The notes under the pieces were generated by a model, which saw only the letters and a list, made by a program, of their open reading frames with translations, did no database searches and had not been told where the DNA came from. Source: CAWUKT01 sp963923035 (lineage in GTDB: Bacteria; Bacteroidota; Bacteroidia; J057; JADKCL01). Taken from it: a stretch of 64,000 nt of DNA. Positions 9,090-17,818 of this stretch are shown here, one piece after another (within the stretch, counting starts at the first letter, position 1; each line of letters opens with the position of its first letter). The stretch lies in NCBI GenBank assembly GCA_963923035.1, contig CAWUKT010000025.1, positions 17,897 through 81,896 on the forward strand, given 5' to 3'. A program made the translations under genes and the position numbers.

Positions 9090-9338
9090 GTGGGAAAAAG
9101 AAACGTTCGGATCCGCCGCCATGAACTGAAGCGGAGATTGCAGGAAATCAAAGGTGAAACCGTCCATGTCATCATGCTGGAAGGAACGACGTATGCGGGG
9201 AAATGCATGGAGGTGAAGCCCGATGCCCTGGTCATTCGGGACGCAAATGCCCGGTGGACCAGCCTGCGCCGCCACACCCATACCCTCCCACTCTCCGACA
9301 TCCTGGAAGTGATATTTGACAAAGTCACCGATTACTGA
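9090..9338 (+). CDS. Small Sm/Hfq-fold-like protein upstream of recN
   Basis: This 82-residue protein starts at GTG; no in-frame ATG is available near the N-terminus. After a basic N-terminus ('KRNVRIRRHELKRRLQE') comes a pattern typical of an Sm-like barrel: 'GETVHVIMLEGTTYAGKCM', then 'KPDALVIRDANARW', then 'HTLPLSDILEVIFD'. This corresponds to beta-strands of the form G-x-V-x-V-x-L-x-D/E-G-x-x-Y-x-G and a closing I-x-x-I/V. Sm-like proteins bind RNA or act as assembly modules. The fold call is inferred from the pattern only. The stop is 2 bp before recN, so the genes are almost certainly co-transcribed. Confidence 0.75.
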   Translation: MGKRNVRIRRHELKRRLQEIKGETVHVIMLEGTTYAGKCMEVKPDALVIRDANARWTSLRRHTHTLPLSDILEVIFDKVTDY

Positions 9339-9340
9339 AC

Positions 9341-11068
9341 ATGCTTGCCAAGCTATACATCCGCAATTTCGCCCTGATCGAAGAACTGGAAATTCAGTTG
9401 GGGGCTGGGTTCAATATCCTGACCGGTGAGACCGGCGCCGGAAAGTCCTTGTTACTGGGTGCCATTGGGTTGATCCTCGGCCGTCGGGTGGACTATTCGA
9501 TGATTTTTGATCCGGGGAAAAAATGCATTGTGGAGGCCAGTTTTGCCCACCTTCCGGTGGGCATCCGCTCCGAATTGTCGGGCCACGATGCCTTTGACCT
9601 CGAAGACGGCGACCTCGACGACCAGGGCCATCACCAGATCACCATTCGCCGCGAGGCCGCTTCCTCCGGCAAGTCCCGCGCCTTCATCAACGATACACCC
9701 GTTTCCCTGGCCATTCTGCGCGAAGTCACCTCCCTCCTCGTCGACCTGCACGGCCAGCACGAAAACCAACGGCTGCTCTCGCCTGATTTCCAACTCCGGC
9801 TCCTCGACCAATACGCCGAAACCGCCCCCGCGGCCAAAGCATTCGGCCAATTGCTCCGCCAGGCCAATCAACTGCGGAAAGAAATTGCCGAAATGGAACA
9901 GGAAGAGCGCAATGCCCGGGAACAGCAGGACTTTTTCCGCTTCCAATTGAAGGAGTTGAAAGATGCCCGCCTCGATCCGGAGGAAGAGGAAGGCCTGGAA
10001 CAACAGCTGGAGCTGTTGCAAAATGCCGAAGAAGTCGAGCAATCCTTGTCCCAAGCCACGCAGGGCCTGTACGACGACGAAATGTCGCTCTACAACCGCC
10101 TCTCGGAGCTGCTCGCTCCCTTGGAAAATGTCGCCCACCTCGACCCGCGCATCAAGGAGCAGGTCGATCGCCTGAACGAATTCAGCTACGGCCTCGAAGA
10201 TGCCGCCCGCGAATTGACGCGCGTCAGCGACAGCATCGAAACCGATCCGGCGACCCTCCACGAAGTCGCCGAACGTGTTGACCTCCTCAACCGGCTCAAA
10301 ATGAAGTATTCGGTGCGGAGCATTGCCGAATTGGTGGAAGTCCGGGACGAATACGCCGAAAAGGTGGGCCGCTTCGAATCCTTGGGACAGGACATCGCCG
10401 GTCGCCAAACCCAATTGGAAAAGATCGGAAAGCAATTGGTGCAGCAGGGAAAAGAGCTGGAGAAAAAGCGGCAGGCGGTGACGAAAAAATTGAAGGGAGA
10501 AATCGATGGGCTGCTGAAAGAAGTTGGGCTGGAAAATGCCGCCTTCGAAGTGGCTGTTGAACGCACGCTGGATCCAAAAGGTTCCCTGACCATCGGGAAG
10601 GAAACGCTGCGCCCGACGCCGTCGGGCATCAATACGGTCGAATTTCGCATTCGAACCAATAAGGGCATGCCCATGGGCAGCCTGAATGCCACTGCCTCAG
10701 GCGGTGAAGTGTCGCGGGTGATGCTGGCCATCAAAGCTGCCCTGGCCGCCAAGGCCGAGCTGTCCGTGCTCATCTTCGATGAAATCGACACCGGCATCAG
10801 CGGTGAAGTCGCCAACAAGGTGGGCCGCGTCATGCAGAAGCTCTCCGCCAATTACCAACTCATTGCCATCACCCACCTTCCTCAAATTGCTGGCAAGGGC
10901 CACCACCACTTCAAATTGTACAAGGAAGTCCAGGGCGAACGGACCACGTCCAGTATCCGGCCCCTGGAAGGCGATGCCCGCGTTCTGGAACTGGCCGAAA
11001 TGCTCAGTGGAGAACCGCCGAGCGAATCTGCCATCCGGAATGCCCGCGAGTTGATCTCTACACAATAA
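9341..11068 (+). CDS. recN: DNA repair protein RecN
   Basis: The protein has 575 residues, within the usual 550-580 for RecN, an SMC-like ATPase that acts at DNA double-strand breaks. Walker A is GETGAGKS (29-36). The ABC-type signature is SGGEVSR (453-459). Walker B is LIFDEID (477-483, D480 and E481), followed by 'TGISG' and the switch histidine in 'ITHLPQIA'. The two ATPase halves are separated by a long coiled coil (about 155-400) rich in Glu, Gln and Lys. The gene follows the Sm-like gene by 2 bp and ends at a strong bidirectional terminator. Confidence 0.97.
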   Translation: MLAKLYIRNFALIEELEIQLGAGFNILTGETGAGKSLLLGAIGLILGRRVDYSMIFDPGKKCIVEASFAHLPVGIRSELSGHDAFDLEDGDLDDQGHHQITIRREAASSGKSRAFINDTPVSLAILREVTSLLVDLHGQHENQRLLSPDFQLRLLDQYAETAPAAKAFGQLLRQANQLRKEIAEMEQEERNAREQQDFFRFQLKELKDARLDPEEEEGLEQQLELLQNAEEVEQSLSQATQGLYDDEMSLYNRLSELLAPLENVAHLDPRIKEQVDRLNEFSYGLEDAARELTRVSDSIETDPATLHEVAERVDLLNRLKMKYSVRSIAELVEVRDEYAEKVGRFESLGQDIAGRQTQLEKIGKQLVQQGKELEKKRQAVTKKLKGEIDGLLKEVGLENAAFEVAVERTLDPKGSLTIGKETLRPTPSGINTVEFRIRTNKGMPMGSLNATASGGEVSRVMLAIKAALAAKAELSVLIFDEIDTGISGEVANKVGRVMQKLSANYQLIAITHLPQIAGKGHHHFKLYKEVQGERTTSSIRPLEGDARVLELAEMLSGEPPSESAIRNARELISTQ

Positions 11069-11080
11069 AGGCGTTCCCAA

Positions 11081-11125
11081 AAAAGAAGCGGGCCAAGGAT
11101 TTCACCTGGCCCGCTTCTTTTTATT
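11081..11125. terminator. Bidirectional terminator between recN and the T9SS gene
   Basis: A stem of at least 13 bp (AAGAAGCGGGCCA with its complement, 11083-11095 and 11107-11119) is flanked by an A-run on the left and a T-run on the right. It serves recN on the plus strand and the gene ending at 11138 on the minus strand. Confidence 0.92.
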
Positions 11126-11137
11126 CCTATTGTTCCG

Positions 11138-12937
11138 TTACAGCTTCACAATTTTCAATACGGCACTGCCGTCCTCTCCCCTTACCCGAACCGAGTAAAC
11201 CCCGGGGGCCAGATCGCCCATGTCAAGCTGGAGGTAGCGCTGGCCTTTCCATTGGCTCGTTTGCAGAACCCTTCCCTGGAGGTCCACAATTTCGACCTCT
11301 AATTCCCACATGACTTTCCCAAATTCAAGTTTCAAAACCTGTCCCACCGGATTGGGGAAGGCCTCAACAGTCGTGCCCAACGTATTCCGGGAGCCAATTC
11401 CGAGGGTAATGTCGATGCATTCAGAACGAATGGTGCATCCATTCAGGGTCACATCCACCGCAAAACTACCCGTGGAGGTAATGGCGAAGGTCTGCCCGGT
11501 CTGCCCCGCAATCGGCTGGCCGGAAATGCAATCTATCCACTGGTAAGTCGCTCCATTCTGAATGGCGATCAATACCCCACTGTTGTTGGTGACGGCATTG
11601 TCGACATTGGAAACGGCCAGCTCGGTGGTGACGATGCTGTCACATCCGGCCGTCGTGGAGAGCGTGTCCACGTAGACCCCGGCGGTGGTTTGGAAGGCCC
11701 CTCCGACAAGAATGGAATCGCCCGAGCAAATGGTATCGTTCACCGAGGCACTCGCCGGAGCCAGCACCGTCAAGGTCGTCGTGACGGTACTGTCACACCC
11801 GTTTCCAGCCGTCAGGACATCCGTATAGGTCCCGGCCGTGGTCTGGAAAGCGCCGCCTACAAACAAGCTGTCGCCCTGGCAAATCGATGCCGAAGCGCTG
11901 CTCTGGCTGCTGGGAAGGACCGTCAGCGTCGTTTCGACCGTACTGTCACAACCCGCGGGGGTGGTAAAGACATCGGTGTAAACACCGGAAGTAGTTTGGA
12001 ACGCCCCTCCCACAAACAGGCTGTCCCCATCACAAATGATCGCACCACCAATTATCACAGGACTGGGATTGACGGTCAAATCGGTGATGATGATTGAATC
12101 GCAACCGCCGTTGTCGGTGAGGGAATCGGTGTACAATCCGCTCGAGGTCTGGAAGCCACCGCCCACGAAGAGGCTGTCTCCATCGCAGATGGAGGCGCTG
12201 GCATTGGTGGTCGTCGGCGAACATCCCGGAGCGGCCGTGATGGTCACATCGTCGATGGAGAAGGCCGGATCCGCTCCCGTGGTGGAAATATTGTTCACAA
12301 ATCGGAATCCGAAGCGCAAAGTGGGCTGGTTGTCGAACGCCGGATTGGTGACCGTCTGCTGAATCCAACTGACCTGCCCAAAATAACTCGAAATCGGTGC
12401 TGTCACCTGGGTCCATGAGGTTCCGCCATTGGTGCTGTAATGGAGCTCACCAATTGAAAATGAAGACATGGCTCCTATCCACCAAAAGGTCAGCGTCACA
12501 TTGGTCCGCCCCACGGTGTTCACATCGTTGGTCATTCGCGCGAAATTGCTTTCGGCCCCCTGACAGGTGCCATCCGCCGGTTGGTAGTTGGCGTTCAGGA
12601 CATTGTCGTTAGCCGCTTCGTCGGCCAGCAGGTGCAGGTAATTTCCGTTGGCATTCGAGATGGTCATCGGCTGAGGAGGGGTATTGGCTACCGTGAATGT
12701 AAATGGAAAGCCAAGACAAATCAGCGTGCCCGATCCTCCTACATAGGTACTGTTAATGACCCAATCGTTGAACCCTCCGGGATTACCGCCCAGATCGGTG
12801 GTATTGAGGGTAAAAGAGGTGGGAGTGCCTTCAAAATCTTCAAAAAAGAGGGTGTCCTGGGCGGAAAGGGTAAAAAATCCTCCGCAACCAAGCAACAGCA
12901 AGAGGGTAAGCGTAAATTTTGAGGTGTTGATTTTCAT
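11138..12937 (-). CDS. T9SS protein with four GDSLFVGGAFQTT repeats
   Basis: The protein has 599 residues from the ATG at 12937; an upstream ATG at 12961 would place eight extra residues before the signal peptide. Signal peptide residues are about 1-26. An N-terminal jelly-roll-like domain ('LFFEDFEGTPTSFTLN', 'LRFGFRFVNNISTTGADPAF') resembles MAM or lectin-like sandwiches. Four tandem segments of about 45 residues follow, each with C-x-GDSLFVGGxFQTTxGxYxD...GCDSxVxTxLTV. Next comes a cysteine-bearing Ig-like segment and a T9SS type A tail ('VEAFPNPVGQVLKLEF', 'LAPGVYSVRV'). Regularly spaced cysteines suggest disulfide-braced surface repeats. The ligand is unknown. Confidence 0.88.
   Translation of the reverse strand: MKINTSKFTLTLLLLLGCGGFFTLSAQDTLFFEDFEGTPTSFTLNTTDLGGNPGGFNDWVINSTYVGGSGTLICLGFPFTFTVANTPPQPMTISNANGNYLHLLADEAANDNVLNANYQPADGTCQGAESNFARMTNDVNTVGRTNVTLTFWWIGAMSSFSIGELHYSTNGGTSWTQVTAPISSYFGQVSWIQQTVTNPAFDNQPTLRFGFRFVNNISTTGADPAFSIDDVTITAAPGCSPTTTNASASICDGDSLFVGGGFQTSSGLYTDSLTDNGGCDSIIITDLTVNPSPVIIGGAIICDGDSLFVGGAFQTTSGVYTDVFTTPAGCDSTVETTLTVLPSSQSSASASICQGDSLFVGGAFQTTAGTYTDVLTAGNGCDSTVTTTLTVLAPASASVNDTICSGDSILVGGAFQTTAGVYVDTLSTTAGCDSIVTTELAVSNVDNAVTNNSGVLIAIQNGATYQWIDCISGQPIAGQTGQTFAITSTGSFAVDVTLNGCTIRSECIDITLGIGSRNTLGTTVEAFPNPVGQVLKLEFGKVMWELEVEIVDLQGRVLQTSQWKGQRYLQLDMGDLAPGVYSVRVRGEDGSAVLKIVKL
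11640..12210 (-). repeat. Tandem coding repeats (four units of about 45 codons)
   Basis: Inside the T9SS gene, four units encode the motif GDSL/I-F/L-VGG-x-FQT. The units are diverged at the DNA level, so this is an old expansion. Edges are approximate. Confidence 0.7.
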
Positions 12938-13170
12938 ACGTTTTGCAAGTGACTGTCCCAATAAGGTAATAAAAAGAAAGGTGGAGACAAGGGGATGAAA
13001 TAGTTTACCGGAGGAAATGAAATGGCTGGGAAAAGGGAAGGTCGGGAAAAGAGGGGGTAGAAATCATTCGGGCAAGCCGGGCCAGGGGATTTAGCCCCGA
13101 AAAGGCAACTATCAGTTTACACCAAAAATAAACATACTATTGCCATATAGGTCAGACTTACTATCAAAAA

Positions 13171-13186
13171 GCTCCGAAAACGGAGC
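13171..13186. repeat. Perfect hairpin GCTCCG-AAAA-CGGAGC
   Basis: A 6-bp stem with an AAAA loop lies immediately before the 21-bp array. Its right arm runs into 'GGAGCGAA', a sequence also found at the head of the second array (60323-60330), although there without the left arm. Confidence 0.6.
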
Positions 13187-13192
13187 GAAATG

Positions 13193-13423
13193 GTGGAAGG
13201 TTGGTTAGGATTGGTGGAAACTTGGATAGTTTTTGTAGAAACTTCCGTATCGGGAGTGGAAACTTCCATGTTTTTGGTGGAAAGTTGGGCCCGATCAGTC
13301 GAAGTTTCTACCGATCGTGCCCGTTATGGGAGTGTCATTGGTAGAAGTTTCGACAAATGGGGCCCAACTTTCTATGTTTTGGGTGGAAGCGTGGACCAAT
13401 TTGGTGGAAAGTCGCAGCTCCGC
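13193..13423. repeat. 21-bp-periodic tandem array, copy 1
   Basis: Eleven consecutive 21-bp units are in strict phase (starts at 13193, 13214, 13235, 13256, 13277 and so on). The conserved half of each unit is GTRGAAACTT followed by GG or CC; the other 9 or so bases vary. The core GGAAACTTCC is nearly palindromic, so some units read better on the other strand. The middle and last units are degenerate. The head is clearly related to copy 2 at 60333. A shared 17-mer, GTGGAAACTTCCATGTT, is at 13256-13272 here and on the opposite strand in copy 2. Confidence 0.85.
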
Positions 13424-13622
13424 CGTGGAACGGCCGGGCTACTCAATAGAAGGTCCTAGCATTTCCAGGGAGGGCCGCGCCAGGAAAGTAAAAGGGTGAA
13501 GCTCCACCGTGCAAACTTCCTCTCTTGAGCCGGAAAAGAGAGGGGGCGCCGTCCAGGCCGCCATTTTTTAAGCTCCCTTTTTCCCATTGAAAACTCCCTT
13601 CCCGCCCTTCTAATATTCTTCC

Positions 13623-13630
13623 TAATTTAG
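13623..13630 (+). promoter_or_regulatory. Near-consensus -7 element TAATTTAG of tmk
   Basis: This is close to TAnnTTTG and ends 4 nt before the tmk ATG. It has the same spacing as at 9078 and 41591, implying a leaderless start. Confidence 0.45.
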
Positions 13631-13634
13631 CCGC

Positions 13635-14279
13635 ATGAGTTCATCCCCCCAACGCGGTCAATTCATCGTCTTTGAAGGCATCGATGGCAGTGGCAAATCC
13701 ACGCAGGTGCGCCGACTCGCCCAACGCCTGGAATCTGAAGGCTTGTCCGTTCATACGACCTTTGAACCGACCAAATACCGCATTGGCTCCATCCTGCGCC
13801 GGATTCTCACCGGCCAGGAGCACGCGCATGAGGCCACCATCGCGGCGCTGTTTTCAGCCGATCGGCTGGACCATATCCACCATCCCGACTACGGGATGGA
13901 CGGACTCCTGGACCGTGGGACCACGGTCATTTGCGACCGCTACCTCTTTTCTTCCTACGCCTACAATACCCAATCCACTCCCCTCCAGTGGGTCTACCAA
14001 TTGAATGCTGAAGCGGCGGAGGCCCTCCCCGCCGACCTGACCATTTTCCTCGACCTCCCTCCTGCGGTCGCCATGGAGCGCATCCAGCAGAACCGAACCA
14101 GCGTCGACCACTACGAATCCCTGGACACCCTCCAAGGCGTCTATGACCGGTACCAGCAGGCATTTTCGGAAAAGGGGAAGCCGGAAAAAATTCACCGCAT
14201 CGACGCCCAACTGGACATGGATGCGGTGAGTGAATTGATTTGGGAGCGGGTCACGCCCCTGTTTACCACCAACGCTTAG
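13635..14279 (+). CDS. tmk: Thymidylate kinase (dTMP kinase)
   Basis: The enzyme phosphorylates dTMP to dTDP with ATP in the cytoplasm, for DNA synthesis. It has 214 residues, normal for the family. The P-loop is GIDGSGKST (15-23), followed by 'FEPTKYRIG', where many homologues have a glutamate-proline-glycine substrate loop. The DRY motif is at 101-103 with 'SSYAYN', and the lid region is 'RIQQNRTSVDHYE'. The gene overlaps fhs tail to tail by 4 bp, an arrangement without a shared terminator. Both enzymes are linked to one-carbon and thymidylate metabolism, which may be coincidental. Confidence 0.96.
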   Translation: MSSSPQRGQFIVFEGIDGSGKSTQVRRLAQRLESEGLSVHTTFEPTKYRIGSILRRILTGQEHAHEATIAALFSADRLDHIHHPDYGMDGLLDRGTTVICDRYLFSSYAYNTQSTPLQWVYQLNAEAAEALPADLTIFLDLPPAVAMERIQQNRTSVDHYESLDTLQGVYDRYQQAFSEKGKPEKIHRIDAQLDMDAVSELIWERVTPLFTTNA

Positions 14280-15964
14280 AACAAACCGGTGATCTGACCG
14301 TCGGCGTCGATGTCGATTTTTTCGGCACTGGGCGTGCTTGGGAGACCCGGCATCCGCAACATATTTCCGAGGATCGGAATCACGAATCCTGCCCCCGCTG
14401 CAATTTCGATTTCCCGCACCGTCATTTCGAAGCCTTCCGGCCGTCCCAGCAGTTTGGGGTTGTCGGAAAATGAGCTCTGGGTCTTGGCCATGCAAACCGG
14501 GAGCTTTTCGAGGCCCAGGCGGTTGATCCGCTTGATGTTCAGCCGGGCCTTCGGCTGGAAGACCACCGATCCGGCTCCGTAGACCTTCTTGGCGACGGCT
14601 TCGATTTTGTTCGCGACCGAATCTTCCCAATCGTAGATCGGCTGGTAACGGCCGGTAAATCCATTGACGGCGGCGACGACTTCGGAGGCGAGGTCCTTCA
14701 TACCAGCTCCGCCGTGCTCCCAACCTTCCGCGATGGCCACCCGGGCACCCAATGATTCCACGTGGGCCTTCAGCCAATCGAGTTCTTCCTGGGTATCGCT
14801 GACAAAGCGGTTGATGGACACCACGGCCGGAACGCCGTAGAGATTGATGTTCTCGAGGTGCTTTTCGAGGTTGACGACGCCCTTTTTCAGTGCTTCCAGA
14901 TCGGGCTGCTTCAAATCCGCCAGGGGCTTGCCGCCGTGGTACTTGAGCGCGCGCACCGTGGCCACCAGCACAATGGCGCGGGGAGACAGGCCCGCATAGC
15001 CACATTTGATATTGAGGAACTTTTCGGCGCCGAGATCGGCGCCAAAACCGGCCTCGGTCACGACGTAATCGCTGAGGCTCAGGCCCATCTTGGTCGCGAT
15101 GACCGAATTGGTGCCCTGGGCGATATTGGCGAAGGGGCCGCCGTGGATGATGGCGGGATTGCCTTCAAGGGTCTGGACGAGGTTGGGCTTGATGGCGTCT
15201 TTGAGGAGCGCCGTCATGGCACCGTGGGCATTCAAATCCCGGGCGTAGACCGCTTTGCGGTCATAGGTATCGCCGATATAGATATTGCCAATCTTCTCCT
15301 TGAGGTCGGCCAGGTCCTTGGCCAGGCACAAGATGGCCATGATTTCGGAGGCCGCCGTGATGTTAAAGCCTTCTTCCCGGGGAACGCCGCCGCTTTTTCC
15401 GCCCAACCCTACCACAATGTTCCGCAACGACCGGTCATTCATGTCCATCACCCGCTTCCACACCACCGTCCGCGGATCAATCCCCAGGCTCCGCTTGGAG
15501 TTCTGGATATTGTTGTCGATCAACGCTGAAAGCAGATTGTTTGCCTTTTCGATGGCAGAAAAATCCCCGGTAAAGTGGAGGTTGATTTCCTCCATGGGCA
15601 CGACCTGGGAATAGCCTCCGCCAGCCGCTCCTCCTTTGATGCCAAATACCGGCCCCAGAGAAGGTTCCCGCAGGACCACCATCGCCTGTTCGCCGATCTG
15701 GTTCAGGCCCTCCGTCAATCCAATGGACGTCGTGGTCTTGCCCTCACCGGCCGGTGTGGGCGTGATGGCAGTTACCAGGACCATTTTCCCATTTCCCGCT
15801 TTCTCCTCATCAATCAAATTCAGGGGGAGTTTGGCTTTGTAGCGGCCATACATCTCGATCCCATCTTCTTCAATGCCGAGGTTGTGGGCAATGTTGCGGA
15901 TGGGCTGCATAGAAGCCGCCTGGGCGATCTCAAGATCGCTGAGGTAGGTCTTTTGAGTAGACAT
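14276..15964 (-). CDS. fhs: Formate-tetrahydrofolate ligase
   Basis: The enzyme makes 10-formyl-THF from formate, THF and ATP. It has 562 residues, consistent with the 550-560 typical of bacterial Fhs. The nucleotide-binding loop is TPTPAGEGKTTT (68-79). Other family segments are 'EPSLGPVFGIKGGAAGGGY', 'NLHFTGDFSAI', 'HGGPFANIAQGTNSV' and 'VTEAGFGADLGAEKF'. The C-terminal 'GNMLRMPGLPSTPSAEKIDI' is also characteristic. It starts at the ATG at 15964. On the minus strand a TATCTTGG element lies about 30 nt upstream. Confidence 0.97.
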   Translation of the reverse strand: MSTQKTYLSDLEIAQAASMQPIRNIAHNLGIEEDGIEMYGRYKAKLPLNLIDEEKAGNGKMVLVTAITPTPAGEGKTTTSIGLTEGLNQIGEQAMVVLREPSLGPVFGIKGGAAGGGYSQVVPMEEINLHFTGDFSAIEKANNLLSALIDNNIQNSKRSLGIDPRTVVWKRVMDMNDRSLRNIVVGLGGKSGGVPREEGFNITAASEIMAILCLAKDLADLKEKIGNIYIGDTYDRKAVYARDLNAHGAMTALLKDAIKPNLVQTLEGNPAIIHGGPFANIAQGTNSVIATKMGLSLSDYVVTEAGFGADLGAEKFLNIKCGYAGLSPRAIVLVATVRALKYHGGKPLADLKQPDLEALKKGVVNLEKHLENINLYGVPAVVSINRFVSDTQEELDWLKAHVESLGARVAIAEGWEHGGAGMKDLASEVVAAVNGFTGRYQPIYDWEDSVANKIEAVAKKVYGAGSVVFQPKARLNIKRINRLGLEKLPVCMAKTQSSFSDNPKLLGRPEGFEMTVREIEIAAGAGFVIPILGNMLRMPGLPSTPSAEKIDIDADGQITGLF

Positions 15965-16037
15965 AATCAGATTTTAGGATTCACACGCGGCCAAGATAGG
16001 TCTTTTTAGCCCGATCGTCAATGGACCTAAATATGAA

Positions 16038-16064
16038 AAGGAGGAAACCGTCGGCTTCCTCCTT
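16038..16064 (-). terminator. Hairpin downstream of the tail-fibre-like gene
   Basis: AAGGAGGAA / TTCCTCCTT is a perfect 9-bp stem with a 9-nt loop, 25 bp after the stop of the minus-strand gene. The T-tract is short, so efficiency is uncertain. Confidence 0.55.
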
Positions 16065-16088
16065 ACAACTATGAGAAACGAGAATGTA

Positions 16089-17537
16089 TTACTTGGACTT
16101 GGTGATGATCATGCGCTTGACGTCGACTTCTTTGCCATCGGCGATGAGGGCGTAGAGGTACATGCCAGCGCCAAACAGGTTGCCGTCGAGCTGGTAAGCG
16201 CTTTCACCTCGGTCGGTGATGGCCGCTTCGAGGACCTGGTTGCCCTGCATATCATAAATGTAAAGGGTGGCATTGTTGACGGAGGACGGCAGGTAGTAGC
16301 CAATCTCAGTCACGCTCTCAAACGGATTCGGGTTGTTCTGGTACAGCTTGGGGAGGAGTTCCTGGCTGCCGGTCTCGTCGCGGGTAAACTTGGACACCTG
16401 CTGCTGGAGCTCTTCGATGAGGGCTTTTTGCTCCTCGATCTGGACCTGCTGCTCCTGGATGGCTTTGACCAGAATCGGGCTCATGAGCGCATAGTTGATG
16501 CCCATGCGGGTGTCTTCGGTAACTTTTACCGGGACCAATTCGCCTTCTTCGTTCAATTCGAAGTCTTCAGCCGGATCGTAAACGATGTCCGGGAGGATCT
16601 CATTGACTTCCTGCGCGATCAGACCAACCTGGGTGCCTTTTTCGGGCTGGGCCTTCCAATCGTAGGTGACCGGACGGAGGTCCATGACTTCGTTCAGACC
16701 GTAGGTAGCGTCCTGGATATTGGTTTTGTCGCGGCGGTCAGAGGTCTGGATCACCCCGTTGGTGGCGAAGACGTCGTCCCAGCGGAAGGTGGCGTTTCCG
16801 AGGTCACGGGAATTGTTGACGGAAGGAACAATGGTCGAAGAACTGGTGGTGACGAAGCCACCGCCATCTTCAAAGTATTCTACGGAGCCAAACCGAACCC
16901 GGCCGTTCACGAAGAGGCGTTCGGTGGTCAGCGGGGTTCCGCCGATGCCGACATTGCCATTGCTTTCGATCTGCATGCGGGTCACAGGTGCCGCCGTGGG
17001 AGAACTGCCATAGTTGAACAGCAGGCGGTTGTTGGAGCTGGTACCGCCCCAAACAATCGCGAGGTCCCGGGTGGTGGAATTCCGCTCGATCAGGTTGAAG
17101 ATGCCAAAGTTCTGGTTCCATTGGATCCGTTTGCCGTAGACACTCGCGCCGATTCCGGCGGGGCCGGAACCGATGCCGATCCACTTGGCCGTGCTGGAGA
17201 TATTGCCGAAGCCACCGGCCTCGAGGTGACCCAGGTTGTTGTTCGAGCCAAAAGGACGGAACAAAGCAAGGGCGTTGCTGGTATTGGAACGGGCAACGTC
17301 AAAAACTTGCTGACCATTGAAGGAGATCCCGAAGGAAGTCGAAGACCCATTGGGGAAGCGAATGGTATAATCATCCTGAACATCAAAGCGAACATCTCGA
17401 CCGTCAAAGACTGTAAATTGACCGGCCAAATCGCCATCGTCAAGATTTAAGACTTCAAAAGTTCCAGTTTGGGCATAAGATTTTCCTGCCCCCAGGAGGA
17501 GAAGGACTCCCAGGCAGAAGATTAGAGACTTTTTCAT
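16089..17537 (-). CDS. Secreted protein with S74-like chaperone domain and T9SS tail
   Basis: The protein has 482 residues from the ATG at 17537; an upstream in-frame ATG at 17603 would bury the signal peptide. Signal peptide residues are 1-23 (ending in SYAQ). The middle repeats tail-fibre-like patterns ('MQIESNGNVGIGGTPLTTER'). Residues from about 290 form an intramolecular chaperone-like (Peptidase_S74) domain: 'SDRRDKTNIQDATYGLNEVM', 'PVTYDWKAQPEKG', 'VGLIAQEVNEILPDIV'. A coiled coil follows ('IQEQQVQIEEQKALIEELQQ'), then a T9SS type A tail ('LYQNNPNPFESVTEIGY'). In phage tail spikes the S74 domain trimerises and self-cleaves. Here it may assemble a trimeric surface fibre; cleavage is not established. 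Confidence 0.88.
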   Translation of the reverse strand: MKKSLIFCLGVLLLLGAGKSYAQTGTFEVLNLDDGDLAGQFTVFDGRDVRFDVQDDYTIRFPNGSSTSFGISFNGQQVFDVARSNTSNALALFRPFGSNNNLGHLEAGGFGNISSTAKWIGIGSGPAGIGASVYGKRIQWNQNFGIFNLIERNSTTRDLAIVWGGTSSNNRLLFNYGSSPTAAPVTRMQIESNGNVGIGGTPLTTERLFVNGRVRFGSVEYFEDGGGFVTTSSSTIVPSVNNSRDLGNATFRWDDVFATNGVIQTSDRRDKTNIQDATYGLNEVMDLRPVTYDWKAQPEKGTQVGLIAQEVNEILPDIVYDPAEDFELNEEGELVPVKVTEDTRMGINYALMSPILVKAIQEQQVQIEEQKALIEELQQQVSKFTRDETGSQELLPKLYQNNPNPFESVTEIGYYLPSSVNNATLYIYDMQGNQVLEAAITDRGESAYQLDGNLFGAGMYLYALIADGKEVDVKRMIITKSK

Positions 17538-17818
17538 GATGTAAAAAGAGTGAGTTGAGGGTAAAAATTGCCGAAAAATTGATTGAATCTCGAGAACTGA
17601 CAAGAACTGGCGGTTCCTGTCTTGGGCATGCTAAATGGAGAACGGTGAATAGCCCTACTTGTTCGACCAATACACTTAAAGATTCGACAAAAATTAATTA
17701 ATTAACGATTAGTTCACTTTGGTTCCTTCATTTTTCCTTGCCTTCCATTAAACCATTTCCCTTCTCCCCCATCTAAGGGTTGTTTAAAACGTAAATCATC
17801 AACCCTCATTTATTTAAC

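Larger units (their letters stand above)
12938..13634. other. Long intergenic region carrying the first 21-bp array
   Basis: There is no gene with convincing coding features. The left 200 bp is the upstream region of the T9SS gene. From 13171 there is a perfect hairpin and then the 21-bp repeat array. The right 150 bp before tmk is pyrimidine-rich. Confidence 0.6.

Noticed and set aside
13193..13423. CRISPR array
   Set aside because: The period is 21 bp with no unique spacers of 30 bp or so, units are degenerate, and there are no cas genes in the window.
13190..13459. Open frame across 21-bp array copy 1 (VETS-type heptads)
   Set aside because: A repeat unit divisible by three keeps any stop-free frame open. 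There is no start context and no conserved frame between the two arrays (one open on plus, the other on minus). Coding is kept only as an alternative in the finding.
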